Shown here one piece after another: positions 17,493 to 26,697 of a DNA stretch of 64,000 bases. The notes under the pieces were generated by a model. The model worked only from the letters and a program-made list of their open reading frames with translations, was not told the DNA's origin and made no database searches. Each line of letters starts with the position of its first letter. Position 1 is the first letter of the stretch. Position numbers and translations under genes: made by a program. Source of the stretch: Paenibacillus pabuli (GTDB lineage Bacteria; Bacillota; Bacilli; Paenibacillales; Paenibacillaceae); assembly GCF_023101145.1 (NCBI RefSeq), contig NZ_CP073714.1:1488001-1552000 (forward strand), read 5' to 3'.

Positions 17493-18767
17493 TTAATCTT
17501 CGCTACCATTCTCTTCCGCCCAGCGGTTCAGCAGCTTATCCGATGGAAGCAGGAAGGTGAAGATACCGATCAGTGGCAGGAAGCTGCACATCTGCATAAC
17601 TGGCGATACGCCGAACACGTCGATCCAGTTCCCCAGCACGAGTGCTCCCAGACCGCCCATACCAAATGCCAGACCAGTAATCAGGCCGGAGACGGTTCCG
17701 ATTTTACCCGGAATCAGCATTTGTGCATACACAACGGTCACCGAGAAGCTGGACAACATAATGAAACCAATAATGGTCAGCAGCACGGCTGTCCAGAACA
17801 GATTCGCGTAAGGCAGCAGCAGCGCCAGTGGAGCGGCTCCGGCCATCGACAGGAAGATCATGTTGCGTTTACCGAAGCGATCCGCCAGTGGACCGCCAAA
17901 GAACGTACCAAGAGCCCCAGCCGCCAAGAACAGGAAGATATAGATCTGTGCGTCCTCTGTGGACAAGTTGAATGTATCCTTCAGGTTAAACGCATAGAAA
18001 CTGCCGATCGAAGCGACATACCACGAACGGACAAAGACGAGCAGAATCAAAATGGTTATGGCCGCAGCAATCTTTTTACGTAATGCCGGATTGGGAGCAC
18101 GACGGGCTGCCGCCTGTCTGCGCAGATATCCTCCCGATTGCAGCATGCGTCCATACCAGCGAGCGATATAGATTTGGACCGCGATTCCCGCAGCTGCAAT
18201 GCCCGTGAAGCCGATGGCACCGAACAACCCAAACGGGATGAAAATCCATCTGGTGAGCAATGGAGCCAGAGACTGACCTGCGTTACCGCCCACCTGGAAG
18301 ATTGACTGAGCGAGACCCCGACGTTGCCCTGCGGCCATATGAGATACCCGTGAACCTTCTGGATGGAACGCCGCCGAACCGAGCCCAACAAAGATGACGG
18401 AGATCAGGACAGCCATATAACTGTCGGCGAAGGCAAGCAATAGCATACCGGTAAACGTAAAGCCCATGCCGATGGGCAGAATGGATGGTGTCGGTTTTTT
18501 ATCAGCAAACCAGCCTACAACAGGCTGCATGATGGACGCAGTAAAGTTAATGGCAAACGAAATCCATCCGATCTGCGTATACGTGAGATGCATGGAGTCT
18601 TTCAGAATTGGAAAAATAGCCGGAATGACAGATTGGATCGAATCGTTGAACAAATGGACCAGACTGATAGCAATTAAGATCCGGTAAACGGTACCTTGTG
18701 CATCCAATCCGGGTGGAGCCTTCAAACGCGCAGCGGCGTCTTTGGATAATGAATTTTGCATGGACAT
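17493..18767 (-). CDS. MFS transporter, fosmidomycin-resistance (Fsr) type
   Basis: A 424-aa major facilitator with about 12 membrane helices. The N-terminus SLVHLFNDSIQSVIPAIFPI is the Fsr-family signature, and VGWFADKKPTPSILPIGMGF is the helix 2-3 motif A. FVGLGSAAFHPEGSRVSHMA is highly typical of Fsr exporters. It would export a drug or metabolite by proton antiport. The ATG at 18765-18767 follows AGGAGAAC; the longer start lies upstream of that site. No regulator gene is adjacent. Confidence 0.85.
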   Translation of the reverse strand: MSMQNSLSKDAAARLKAPPGLDAQGTVYRILIAISLVHLFNDSIQSVIPAIFPILKDSMHLTYTQIGWISFAINFTASIMQPVVGWFADKKPTPSILPIGMGFTFTGMLLLAFADSYMAVLISVIFVGLGSAAFHPEGSRVSHMAAGQRRGLAQSIFQVGGNAGQSLAPLLTRWIFIPFGLFGAIGFTGIAAAGIAVQIYIARWYGRMLQSGGYLRRQAAARRAPNPALRKKIAAAITILILLVFVRSWYVASIGSFYAFNLKDTFNLSTEDAQIYIFLFLAAGALGTFFGGPLADRFGKRNMIFLSMAGAAPLALLLPYANLFWTAVLLTIIGFIMLSSFSVTVVYAQMLIPGKIGTVSGLITGLAFGMGGLGALVLGNWIDVFGVSPVMQMCSFLPLIGIFTFLLPSDKLLNRWAEENGSED

Positions 18768-18916
18768 GAACAGTTCTCCTTTGGTCGCGGTCACGAGGGA
18801 TCAGCGCCTGATGATGTGATGTGCCTAAGCATATTGTTACATAATAGGACAGATTTGAAAGGTCGACAAGGGGAACAGGTGAAATAATCTGCGTGTCTTG
18901 CATTCGAAATCCGACA

Positions 18917-18962
18917 AAACAGAAGCCGAACTTCTTCAGATAGAAGAGTTCGGCTTTTGTTT
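18917..18962. terminator. Terminator of the que operon
   Basis: AAGCCGAACT and AGTTCGGCTT form the stem, with A/T-rich flanks on both sides. It ends the queCDEF transcript on the reverse strand. Confidence 0.8.
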
Positions 18963-19010
18963 GTTCTATAATTTTATTTTGTACAAAGCATAATTGATGT
19001 ATCTGCCAAA

Positions 19011-19502
19011 TTAACGATTATCAATCGTCTCCGGGTACATATCATGATTCATCATGCGATGCTCGGCCATTTGCTCGTACTTCGTACCCGGCTTGCCGTA
19101 GTTGGTGTACGGATCGATGGAAATGCCACCGCGCGGCGTGAATTTTCCCCATACTTCAATATAGCGTGGGTCCATCAGCTTGATCAGGTCGTTCATGATG
19201 ATATTCACACAATCCTCGTGGAAATCGCCATGGTTGCGGAAGCTGAACAGGTACAGCTTGAGCGATTTGCTCTCCACCATTTTCACATCAGGAATATAGC
19301 TGATATAGATCGTCGCAAAGTCCGGCTGACCCGTAATCGGGCACAGGCTGGTGAACTCCGGGCAGTTGAATTTGACAAAATAATCACGGTACGGATGCTT
19401 GTTATCAAAGTTCTCCAGGATCCCCGGATCATATTCAAACGTATATTTTACACCCTGGTTACCCAGTAATGTTAGATCTTGCATTTCATCAGATTGTCTC
19501 AT
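19011..19502 (-). CDS. queF: NADPH-dependent preQ0 reductase QueF
   Basis: A 163-aa enzyme of the T-fold class that reduces the nitrile of preQ0 to the amine of preQ1. The catalytic cysteine C54 lies in [14 protein letters not shown], with D61 as the proton donor. [22 protein letters not shown] is the QueF signature for substrate and NADPH binding (seen at residues 76-97). The protein has the short, single-domain length of Bacillus QueF. It is the last gene of the queuosine operon, 150 bp after queE, and a terminator follows. Confidence 0.95.
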   Translation of the reverse strand: MRQSDEMQDLTLLGNQGVKYTFEYDPGILENFDNKHPYRDYFVKFNCPEFTSLCPITGQPDFATIYISYIPDVKMVESKSLKLYLFSFRNHGDFHEDCVNIIMNDLIKLMDPRYIEVWGKFTPRGGISIDPYTNYGKPGTKYEQMAEHRMMNHDMYPETIDNR

Positions 19503-19654
19503 CGGTTCTTAAACGCTCCTTGTTTCCGTCAAAGCCCAAAGCCTCGCGGTATATATGAATAGGCGATTTTGCCTGTCTGATTCTTTTCTTCATTAACTGA
19601 GGACAATTCATTCTCATCCTTACATCAGGCCGCCCATTCCACCCATACAGCCCA

Positions 19655-20407
19655 TCAGACGCCGCGTTTGTTGCCCCATACCAACGTATGCAGCTGTGGC
19701 AGCACACGAACGTCGTTCAGATCATCGGAAGCACTGACTTGATCAATCAGCCACTCGTATCGAGCAAGCAGCGAGGACGCCAGATCTGGCGTATCGGCAG
19801 AAGTGACATCCGGGTTCCCGGTCTGCAAAAATAAATTTGTGCCTGGATACCGTGCATGCACACGGCGGGCGTAGTCCAGGTCTGTTTCATCGAAAATCAC
19901 GATTTTCAGACTGTGGCTTCGTTCCATCGGTCGAGCAGTCAGTCGGTGGATCAGATCATCCAGCACAGCCCAGTCGGTTTCCATGCCTGAGCTGGGTGGC
20001 TTGGGCGAGACGGTGACTTCGTCAATGTCTGTCAGCCACGGTTGCCAGCGTGAGCCCTGCGTTTCCACCGCGGTCCGGATGCTGTTCTCCCGAAGCAGCC
20101 GAACCAATCCGCCCAGCGAAGCGAGCAGGGCGGGGTTACCGCCGGAAATCGTCACATGCGAGAAGCGCGAGCCGCCAATGCGGCGCAGTTCATCCCACAC
20201 GTCCTCCGGCGTAATCATCCGGATCAGGTCCTTGCCACTGCCGTCCCAGGTAAAGGCCGAGTCACACCAGGAGCAGCGATAATCGCAGCCCGCGGTGCGG
20301 ACAAACATCGTTTTCTGCCCAATGACCATACCTTCACCTTGAACTGTCGGGCCAAAAATCTCCATTACAGGAATACGAGCCTCTTTGCCCTGTTCCACAC
20401 TACTCAT
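19655..20407 (-). CDS. queE: 7-carboxy-7-deazaguanine synthase QueE
   Basis: A 250-aa radical SAM enzyme that contracts the ring of carboxytetrahydropterin to form the 7-deazaguanine core. The cluster cysteines C41, C45 and C48 are in AGCDYRCSWCDSAF. PTVQGEGMVIGQKTMFVRT is the usual QueE start region, and HVTISGGNPAL is the SAM-binding glycine motif. It overlaps queD by 8 bp. It is the third gene of the preQ1 pathway. Confidence 0.95.
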   Translation of the reverse strand: MSSVEQGKEARIPVMEIFGPTVQGEGMVIGQKTMFVRTAGCDYRCSWCDSAFTWDGSGKDLIRMITPEDVWDELRRIGGSRFSHVTISGGNPALLASLGGLVRLLRENSIRTAVETQGSRWQPWLTDIDEVTVSPKPPSSGMETDWAVLDDLIHRLTARPMERSHSLKIVIFDETDLDYARRVHARYPGTNLFLQTGNPDVTSADTPDLASSLLARYEWLIDQVSASDDLNDVRVLPQLHTLVWGNKRGV

Positions 20408-20891
20408 CGATCATCCACTCCCGTCTGGCCTCAGCGTAGCTGGTCGGCGTCTCGTATAAGCGGACAAACTCCGTTCGGCCACCCTCAGTCAGAGCAGCAT
20501 ACGGTTCGGTCTGCAGGGCCTGTTCCATTTGTTCAAACAACCATACAACCATATTTTCAGCTGTTGTGTTCATGAGGGGAAGGGTTTCATTCAAGTACTG
20601 GTGATCCAGATATCCTTCAATTTGTGTTTTCCATATATCCTTGATATGTCCAAAATCAACGGTCAGTCCGGTCTCGCCCGGATAACCGCTAATGCCAAAA
20701 ACAACTTTATAGGTATGCCCGTGCAAATTCTTGCACTTGCCTTCATAACAATGCAGGTGATGTGCCGCATCAAACGTAAATTCCTTGCTCACAAGCACAC
20801 GTTTGCGATGATAGCGCAGCTGATCCGGAAGAATATCTTCCCCAATCCGCTGCAACCGCTCCACAATACGGAATGTCCCGGGTTCTCTCAT
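20400..20891 (-). CDS. queD: 6-carboxytetrahydropterin synthase QueD
   Basis: A 163-aa T-fold enzyme that converts dihydroneopterin triphosphate to carboxytetrahydropterin. Zinc ligands are visible as H44 in FDAAHHL and H58/H60 in NLHGHTY, with the catalytic cysteine C53 in [15 protein letters not shown] and LDHQYLN are further family motifs. The start overlaps the queC stop (ATGA), which fixes it. The first ~30 residues extend beyond the usual QueD start. Confidence 0.93.
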   Translation of the reverse strand: MREPGTFRIVERLQRIGEDILPDQLRYHRKRVLVSKEFTFDAAHHLHCYEGKCKNLHGHTYKVVFGISGYPGETGLTVDFGHIKDIWKTQIEGYLDHQYLNETLPLMNTTAENMVVWLFEQMEQALQTEPYAALTEGGRTEFVRLYETPTSYAEARREWMIDE

Positions 20892-21574
20892 CGTGCGTCC
20901 GCTCCAACAGATCCTACAGAAGCAGTGCGCTGCTCCGCATAACGATCCAGTCCGGCTTTACGCAGCTTGCAGGCAGGACATTCGCCGCAGCCGTCGCCGA
21001 TAATCCCGTTATAACAGGTCAGTGTTCGCTCCCGCACATAATCAAATGCACCGAGTTCATCGGCCATTTTCCACGTTTGCGCTTTGTCCAGCCACATCAG
21101 AGGGGTGTGAATGACAAACGGGTAGTCCATGGACAGATTCAGGGTAACATTCATTGATTTCACAAATGAATCCCGACAATCCGGGTAACCGCTGAAATCC
21201 GTTTCGCATACACCTGTGACGAGGTGACGAGCCCCTTTTTGCTTCGCCATAATGGCCGCAAAGCTAAGGAACAGCAGATTCCGCCCATCGACAAACGTAC
21301 TTGGCAATTCGCCTTCTTCATGCGTAATCTCCACATCCGTACGGGTGAGTGCATTGGGCGCGAGCTGGTTTAACAAGCTCATGTCGAGTACCGTTTGCTG
21401 CACACCCAGATCACGAGCGATCTCTGCGGCGCATTCAATCTCCAGCTTGTGACGCTGGCCGTAATCGAAGGTAACGACCTCAACCTCAGCAAATTGCTGT
21501 TTGGCCCAGAACAAACAAGTTGTGCTGTCCTGACCGCCGCTGAATACAACGACTGCTTTTTCTTCGTTCAACAT
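20888..21574 (-). CDS. queC: 7-cyano-7-deazaguanine (preQ0) synthase QueC
   Basis: A 228-aa ATP-dependent enzyme that turns the carboxylate into the nitrile of preQ0. The PP-loop motif FSGGQDSTT lies at residues 11-19. Four zinc cysteines are in the C-terminal [18 protein letters not shown]. The ATG at 21572-21574 has GGAGAGG upstream; the longer reading frame to 21673 includes leader sequence and a terminator and is rejected. It is the first gene of queCDEF and is probably under riboswitch-type attenuation. Confidence 0.95.
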   Translation of the reverse strand: MLNEEKAVVVFSGGQDSTTCLFWAKQQFAEVEVVTFDYGQRHKLEIECAAEIARDLGVQQTVLDMSLLNQLAPNALTRTDVEITHEEGELPSTFVDGRNLLFLSFAAIMAKQKGARHLVTGVCETDFSGYPDCRDSFVKSMNVTLNLSMDYPFVIHTPLMWLDKAQTWKMADELGAFDYVRERTLTCYNGIIGDGCGECPACKLRKAGLDRYAEQRTASVGSVGADAR

Positions 21575-21662
21575 AAAAAAACCTCTCCATCTTCTTAAGA
21601 TCAATCCATGCACACAGGCACAGAGTGTCGGAAGAACAGAGAAGTTCATGAACTGGCATCCA

Positions 21663-21719
21663 TCAAAAAACACACCTTCTCGTAGGCTGCTTCAAAAAAG
21701 CAGGCACGATCTAGTGTCC
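21663..21719 (-). terminator. Leader terminator upstream of queC
   Basis: On the reverse strand, ACAC..TCGT.CCTGC pairs imperfectly with GCAG.CTACGA..GGTGT, followed by GTTTTTTG. Its 5' arm adjoins the CTAAGG tail of the leader aptamer-like structure, so the two folds may compete. This is the layout of a transcriptional off-switch. Confidence 0.6.
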
Positions 21720-21816
21720 TTAGTTTTTTACGTACGTTATTACCTAAAATGTACGCAAGACTATATTGACCTTTACATAGGTCGAGTCTTATAGAGGGAG
21801 TTCGCGAACCTCTCCC
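21718..21816 (-). promoter_or_regulatory. Candidate preQ1 riboswitch, non-canonical
   Basis: The leader starts GGGAGAGGTTC, has CCTCTATAA and ends AAAAAACTAAGGAC. These are the P1 arms and A-rich tail of the Bacillus preQ1-I riboswitch. Two things differ. The P1 loop reads GCGAACTC in place of the usual TAGC-containing loop. About 60 nt forming two more hairpins (AAGACT..AGTCTT and GCGTAC..GTACGT) are inserted before the tail. A -10-like TATACT lies at 21858-21863. Position before queC and the terminator support a regulatory role; class assignment is open. Confidence 0.6.
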
Positions 21817-21933
21817 ATGCCATGGGCATGGATTTTCTTCTTCAATTGTCCGGTACAGTATAACACAATTTGAATACGATGAGCATGCTTTCCATGAGAA
21901 CCCATTTAAATCCGAGCGGTACATTATCTGAAC

Positions 21934-22638
21934 TTATTTAATTAATACATTTCCAAACGGAATGACTTCCTTCAGAATGCGCTTAAACAAGCCTTCGTCG
22001 TTTACATCCTGTTCCAGTCTATGATTTTCACGTCCAGCCTGAAAGAGTACAGACCCATGTCCTGTCATCTTCCAATGATAGTTCATATGCTGGCTGGCAA
22101 GGTTGTTCCCGTACACGGTGAGTTCAAGCTGCGCGTTCTCAGGATAGGCGATAATACTGCCTGCATCCACATATAGTGGTGCAGTGGGGTGCAGTTCCTG
22201 CTGGCAGACCTGACCTTGTGTCAGCAATCCAATTTTGCCTTTGCCCGAAAACTTCATTTTCACGGCATCTCGAGTGATCAGCATGTTTTTGATTTTCTGA
22301 ATTTTGGTATGCATCGTGACGCCGTCAGAGTAGAAAAAAAGGTGGCGGAAGTCGTACAGCAGATCGCTGTTCTCGCTCAGTTCAACTTCCTTCATGGTAA
22401 ATCCGGGAGGCAGGGCGGCTACAAATTGACAAGGACCGGTAATTTCGGATTTGATCAGCTTTTTTTTGCGATAGATACCTGAAATGTTCATAAATTTATC
22501 ATTGCGGCTATTGCTTGAGCCACGAAAAGCGACAATTTGCTGGGGGTGGAGAATGTGCAGGCGGTCGTCCTGGATCAACGAGAATGTGACCACTTGTCCG
22601 GCTCCGCCAGCTTCGGCAGTGTTCAGGTGTATGTGCAT
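21934..22638 (-). CDS. AIM24 family protein
   Basis: A 234-aa beta-rich protein of the AIM24/DUF124 family. Recognised segments are GGAGQVVTFSLIQDDRLHI, GPCQFVAALPPG, GKGKIGLLTQG and VDAGSIIAYPENAQLE. AGGAGC precedes the ATG. Its molecular role in bacteria is not established. It is followed upstream on the same strand by a coiled-coil membrane protein gene 18 bp away, so the two are probably co-transcribed. Confidence 0.75.
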   Translation of the reverse strand: MHIHLNTAEAGGAGQVVTFSLIQDDRLHILHPQQIVAFRGSSNSRNDKFMNISGIYRKKKLIKSEITGPCQFVAALPPGFTMKEVELSENSDLLYDFRHLFFYSDGVTMHTKIQKIKNMLITRDAVKMKFSGKGKIGLLTQGQVCQQELHPTAPLYVDAGSIIAYPENAQLELTVYGNNLASQHMNYHWKMTGHGSVLFQAGRENHRLEQDVNDEGLFKRILKEVIPFGNVLIK

Positions 22639-22656
22639 GCGGTTGCTCCTGTTCTT

Positions 22657-23112
22657 TTATACTCGGCCTGAACGGCGACGCATTCCCCAGCGCATCACCC
22701 GAATCAGAATAAAGTATCCCAGTATGAGTGAAACGGCTGTGATAATCATCGTCTGAATGCGCTTGGCCGTTGCTGTTCTGGCATCCTTATCATTTTGCAG
22801 CTTGCTCACCATGTCAGTCAGTTTTTCGTTTTGCGCCAGCAGCAATTCGTTCTGGGCCTTGAATGCTTCGACATTTGCCTGGGCTTGTCCCAATTGGGCA
22901 GAGGTCTGATTCAATTGCTCCAGCGTTTGTTTGTAGCTTTCCTGCAAGGCGTTTACTTCCCCAGGTAGCTCAGAGACTCGTTCCCATCCACTATAGATAT
23001 CGGAGAATATATTGGCATTCGCTGCACTGACTGTAGAAGTCAAAGAAACAGTAAACAATACACAAGTGGTGAATAACACCCGAATGAAATATCCCTGAAT
23101 GGATTTTGGCAT
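22657..23112 (-). CDS. Exported coiled-coil membrane protein of unknown function
   Basis: A 151-aa protein that I do not recognise as a named family. A signal sequence (residues ~5-30, ending VSAANA) is followed by a Gln/Leu-rich coiled coil at ~45-110. A C-terminal membrane helix (MIITAVSLILGYFILI) ends in an Arg-rich tail. This suggests an extracytoplasmic coiled-coil stalk anchored at its C-terminus. The ATG at 23110-23112 lies close after GAAGG. It precedes the AIM24 gene on the same strand. Confidence 0.65.
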   Translation of the reverse strand: MPKSIQGYFIRVLFTTCVLFTVSLTSTVSAANANIFSDIYSGWERVSELPGEVNALQESYKQTLEQLNQTSAQLGQAQANVEAFKAQNELLLAQNEKLTDMVSKLQNDKDARTATAKRIQTMIITAVSLILGYFILIRVMRWGMRRRSGRV

Positions 23113-23452
23113 GAAAGGCACCTTCTTTCGGTTACATAATCGTTTGCCGATTTCGTCGTCATTTGTTGAAATAGGACTCTTACATTATACGTCAAAACCG
23201 GGACAATGGGTTCAAGGGGATGTAGTTTTAATTACCCTATATATGAATAAACAAATACATGTGGACAGCTGTTTAATTTTGATATTGTCGGGGTAATAGA
23301 AGAACAGGGCAGCACCCCGGATGGTCTTAACATCATTCTTTTACTTCAGCTCCGGGTGCTTGCTATTCATATTAACGAAATTTGTAATTTAATGATTGAA
23401 ATCAATATATCCGATTTTTATGAAGATCGTGAACACGAAGGGGTAGAAACAT

Positions 23453-23590
23453 ATGTACACAACTAAACAAACCAAAACGATTAAGATCACTGTAAATGGT
23501 GAGCCGATCGGGCGTGAATTGATTATTGACAGTATTACTTATGCTCCAATTACAGAACCTGATTCCATACAAGATTTACACAAAATAGGA
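23453..23590 (+). CDS. Small 45-aa protein, stalk-domain-like
   Basis: A short reading frame behind AAGGGG at good spacing. The sequence contains KITVNGEPIGRELIIDS and ITYAPITE. It resembles one half of the copper amine oxidase N-terminal-like (stalk) domain, which has a VNGxxI..dG.tYVPl pattern. It has no signal peptide. It may be a real small protein or the remains of a larger one; nothing more can be said. Confidence 0.4.
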
Positions 23591-23640
23591 ATTGGATCGT
23601 CCACGATTTAAGTTAGGACTTGTCATAAAAAAGTGGTCTA

Positions 23641-23668
23641 AAAGCTTGGCATACTGCCAAGCTTTTTC
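23641..23668 (+). terminator. Terminator after the small gene
   Basis: AAAGCTTGGC and GCCAAGCTTT around a 5-nt loop, followed by TT and a CG. Confidence 0.75.
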
Positions 23669-23733
23669 GTCGTTTATTGTCGTAATAACACGGATTTAGG
23701 GATGAGAAACTAATATTATGGAAAAATTTCCTG

Positions 23734-23747
23734 CGAACATATGTTCC
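23734..23747 (+). promoter_or_regulatory. LexA (SOS) box
   Basis: CGAACATATGTTCC matches every position of the Bacillus LexA consensus CGAACRNRYGTTYC. It lies 72 bp before the GTG of the next gene, with a possible -10 (TATAGT, 23755-23760) just downstream. This predicts DNA-damage induction of that gene. Confidence 0.7.
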
Positions 23748-23818
23748 GTGACAATATAGTGTCCATTTACCCTGATAACTTAGAAGATAATACATATAAA
23801 TCGGGGGAGAGACTACCA

Positions 23819-24523
23819 GTGAACTCAGTCTTTGAAGTATCTTATTCGTGGAATAGAGAGGCCATACCGACAGGGGGAGCCGACCCCGTATATATGATGG
23901 TAGAGTGGCGTAACGGAGCCCCTGCCAAAAGACTCAGGAAAATAGCACCCAAAATTGTGTCGAGAGACTTGGAACTTTTGCTCAAACCGGAATTTGGAAT
24001 TCATCTCAAGGGCATCTATGGCTGTCGCTCCAAAGAAACGGATATTGGTTGGGTCCTAAGACTTGGCGATGTATACAAGGGAGAGAGTAAACAAATCTTA
24101 CTCGAATTCGCCATGGGACCTCGTGTTTCGGGGAAAAGTGCCGTATGTTCAGCATATTGGAGTACACGAAAGTTGAAGCAAAGCCAGAGAGTGCTGCTGC
24201 GCAGAGAACAATTGTATATTCAGTACACAAGTCATCTGGGCATGCTGCGCCAGCCGGAAGATCCCAAGGTGGAGAAGACGATCAAATTAAATGAAACCGT
24301 TCCTCTCATTAAACAAGCTTTGCGCGCTTATGAAAGAGGACGTACACAAGAGGGCAGTGATCTGCTGCGTCGTCACGCAGATGCTTTGTTAATTGAAGCG
24401 GCTCGAAAACAGGATCCGGATTATTACGTGGAAGCCGAAATTGTGGAGAAACTTCGGCACCATTACGGAATTACTTTTAACTCCATGGTTCAAAATCGTG
24501 AAAAAACGATGTTAGGTGAATAG
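23819..24523 (+). CDS. Unknown protein resembling the C-terminal part of VWA-domain proteins
   Basis: A 234-aa protein. EWRNGAPAKRLRKIAPKIVS, WVLRLGDVYKGESKQILLEF and the Leu/Ala-rich helical end (ALRAYERGRTQEGSDLLRRH) resemble the part that follows the von Willebrand A domain in bacterial VWA proteins. No VWA domain or metal site is present. The GTG at 23819 follows GGGGGAGAG; the longer frame from 23741 would start inside the LexA box and is rejected. It is predicted to be SOS-controlled. The role is unknown. A WYL regulator gene follows 160 bp downstream. Confidence 0.55.
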   Translation: MNSVFEVSYSWNREAIPTGGADPVYMMVEWRNGAPAKRLRKIAPKIVSRDLELLLKPEFGIHLKGIYGCRSKETDIGWVLRLGDVYKGESKQILLEFAMGPRVSGKSAVCSAYWSTRKLKQSQRVLLRREQLYIQYTSHLGMLRQPEDPKVEKTIKLNETVPLIKQALRAYERGRTQEGSDLLRRHADALLIEAARKQDPDYYVEAEIVEKLRHHYGITFNSMVQNREKTMLGE

Positions 24524-24683
24524 GGACAAAGAACTAGTGGTGATGATAGAGAAAGGAATGTTTCTACATAATTTTTGAAGGTGAAGTCAGGGAATAAGTC
24601 GAATGTACTAAACAACATAATAATAAAAAATGGATGGAGTTGTATCGAATTTTTTGAAACAACATCGTGGAGGGTCCGGCAAA

Positions 24684-25649
24684 ATGACAGACCGACTGAT
24701 CCGATTAATGCGCATTATAACTCTTGTGCAGGCCAAGCCGGGTATTCTGGCCCGTGAGCTTGCTGAGCGGTGCGAGACGACGGAAAGGACGATATACCGC
24801 GACATGGAGGCCCTCAGTGCAATGCATATCCCCATCGCCAATATGGGACACGGGAGAGGATACATGTTTATCAGCCATTTTGCCATGTATCCGCTGAATT
24901 GGTCTGATGAAGAAGCTCAAGCCTTTATGCACCTGGGAGAAGTCATGGAGAGTATTCGTCCGTTGCTGAAACCTGCTTTTGAGAGCGCGTATGAGAAAGT
25001 GGTTGCTTCGAGTCAGAAAAACAAAACAGAGCGAGTGGAATGGTCTGAGCAAATTAGCGGGTTGTTCAAGGTGGGTACATCTGCTTGGCAAAATGACAGT
25101 ACCGAACATTTCAATCATTCACTGGTGACGCTGCTTCAGGCTGGAATATCTCAGAATACTATAGAAGGAGAATATCTCGTTCAAGGTAAAAAGGGGATTG
25201 CGCGAATGGATCCTTACTGTCTTATTCCCCGCGAATATCGATTTGATCTGTTGGCATATTGTCACCTGTCAGAGAGACTGAGAATATTTCAAGTGAATCG
25301 CTTGTACAGAGTTCGGATTTTGCCACGCACATTCCGCAAAGATGATTACCTTTTACAATCTCACTTCCGTACGCCAAGGGAACTTACGGGCAGTACGGAG
25401 TGGACTGCATTCAAGATCAGATTCTCGCCTCACGCGGTGGAGCGTGTTATGCAGGAACAGTTTTTTGCACGCCCCATATTGACAATTGAACCGGAGGGCA
25501 CGCTGTTGTTTGAGGCCATATTAAGTGATGAACAAGGATTTTTAACCTGGTTGTCTCAATATGGACCTGATGCAGAAATTCTGGAACCCGAGAAATACCG
25601 CCTCATGATGAAAGAACGTCTGGAACGTTGGAGGGAGCTCTACAACTGA
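24684..25649 (+). CDS. HTH and WYL domain transcriptional regulator
   Basis: A 321-aa regulator of the YafY type. Residues 1-60 form an HTH_11 domain (RLIRLMRIITLVQAKPGI, CETTERTIYRDMEALSAM). Residues ~140-220 hold a WYL-like domain, with LIPREYRFDLLAYCHLSERL standing where the WYL motif (here not literally W-Y-L) contacts ligands. A C-terminal WCX extension follows. The ATG at 24684 has GGAGGG upstream. WYL proteins often sense nucleic acid or nucleotides and control defence or repair genes. The nearest candidate target is the SOS-box gene upstream. Confidence 0.8.
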   Translation: MTDRLIRLMRIITLVQAKPGILARELAERCETTERTIYRDMEALSAMHIPIANMGHGRGYMFISHFAMYPLNWSDEEAQAFMHLGEVMESIRPLLKPAFESAYEKVVASSQKNKTERVEWSEQISGLFKVGTSAWQNDSTEHFNHSLVTLLQAGISQNTIEGEYLVQGKKGIARMDPYCLIPREYRFDLLAYCHLSERLRIFQVNRLYRVRILPRTFRKDDYLLQSHFRTPRELTGSTEWTAFKIRFSPHAVERVMQEQFFARPILTIEPEGTLLFEAILSDEQGFLTWLSQYGPDAEILEPEKYRLMMKERLERWRELYN

Positions 25650-25703
25650 ACTTCAGTGCAGGTCTGAATGGGTCCGTCTTTAATAAATATGCGTTGTATG
25701 CAC

Positions 25704-26375
25704 TTAATCTTTGGTTTTGAACAGATGCGCAAGGTTACCAAAAGGGGAATCTTTATCGTCATCTTCTGTGCTGCTGGAATAGACCACTTTGGATGTGATG
25801 CCCTCATCATCTGCTGCGCAGTTGGTTTCCAAATTGAATTGATCAAATTGATGCATGAATACTTTGGCAGTATTAATGGCATCATCCAAAGCGCGGTGCT
25901 GAGTACCATCGAATTCAATACCGCACAGTTCAAGAGCCTGAGCGAGTCCGAGCTGTCGAAATTTTCCCTCTCTGCGCATCGTGCGCGACCATTGTTGCTG
26001 AAGATCATTGTGGTTGGTGATCCAGGCTACATCAAGCTGATGAGTACGGCAATGAGAGATCAGTTTGGTGCGGTCATCGGGTCCCCAGGAACACATGTAA
26101 TAGGATTCACTTCCCATCCAGGCAATAAATTGATTCAGCGCTTCCGGAAAAAGAGGGGCTGCGTCGATGTCCTTCTGCGTAATCCCCGTAAACTGAATCG
26201 TATCAGCTGACAGCACCGATTTATTGGATGGACGAACATAAGTGTGGAACGTGTCCGATACACACAGGCCGTTCTCACCTTCTGTTACTTTGACGGCACC
26301 GATATCAATAATTTCAGAAGAATAACGTGTATTGCGGCTTACCGTGAATTCAAGATCGTAAATAATATATGGCAT
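25704..26375 (-). CDS. DEDDh 3'-5' exonuclease
   Basis: A 223-aa protein of the DnaQ/KapD-like exonuclease family. Catalytic residues are visible: D7 and E9 in YDLEFT, D100 or D101 in WGPDDR, and H160 with D164 in HRALDDA, giving the DEDDh set. IDIGAVKVTE and FTGITQKDID are typical of the fold. AAAGGAG precedes the ATG. About 40 residues of low-complexity acidic tail follow the domain. The likely substrate is RNA or DNA 3' ends; which one cannot be told. Confidence 0.85.
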   Translation of the reverse strand: MPYIIYDLEFTVSRNTRYSSEIIDIGAVKVTEGENGLCVSDTFHTYVRPSNKSVLSADTIQFTGITQKDIDAAPLFPEALNQFIAWMGSESYYMCSWGPDDRTKLISHCRTHQLDVAWITNHNDLQQQWSRTMRREGKFRQLGLAQALELCGIEFDGTQHRALDDAINTAKVFMHQFDQFNLETNCAADDEGITSKVVYSSSTEDDDKDSPFGNLAHLFKTKD

Positions 26376-26537
26376 AGGACAAACTCCTTTATCATTTAAT
26401 ACATGGTTCCTATTTCTCTATATTACAGGGAACGCACGGCCATGTCAGCCATCGCTCAGCAAATCATGGAGGGTGAGTAATAACAGTTGGGAGTGTTGAA
26501 GTTTCTTTTTGTATGAAGTGCATAGGTTTGAGATGCC

Positions 26538-26566
26538 TTTACATTGCAAAAAGGGGTCTTTATAAT
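26538..26566 (+). promoter_or_regulatory. SigA promoter upstream of the FAD oxidoreductase
   Basis: TTTACA, 17 bp, TATAAT. It implies a leader of about 240 nt before the TTG start at 26815. Confidence 0.65.
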
Positions 26567-26653
26567 GGATAAAGTTAGGATGCAGTCCAAGTTTTTGTTG
26601 TCATTGTTATGCACAATCATAGGATCTTAATCATAACAGAGGCCGATATAATC

Positions 26654-26697
26654 AACATTTCCTGACATGGTGCAAACTGTTGGGGAATGTTTTTTTA
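26654..26697 (+). terminator. Terminator-like hairpin inside the leader
   Basis: ACATTTCC and GGGAATGT around a 20-nt loop, followed by seven T residues. It lies between the promoter at 26538 and the gene at 26815, so it may attenuate transcription. Confidence 0.5.

Noticed and set aside
23741..23818. Longer start for the SOS-box gene
   Set aside because: The ATG at 23741 lies inside the LexA box and lacks a ribosome site; GTG 23819 has GGGGGAGAG.
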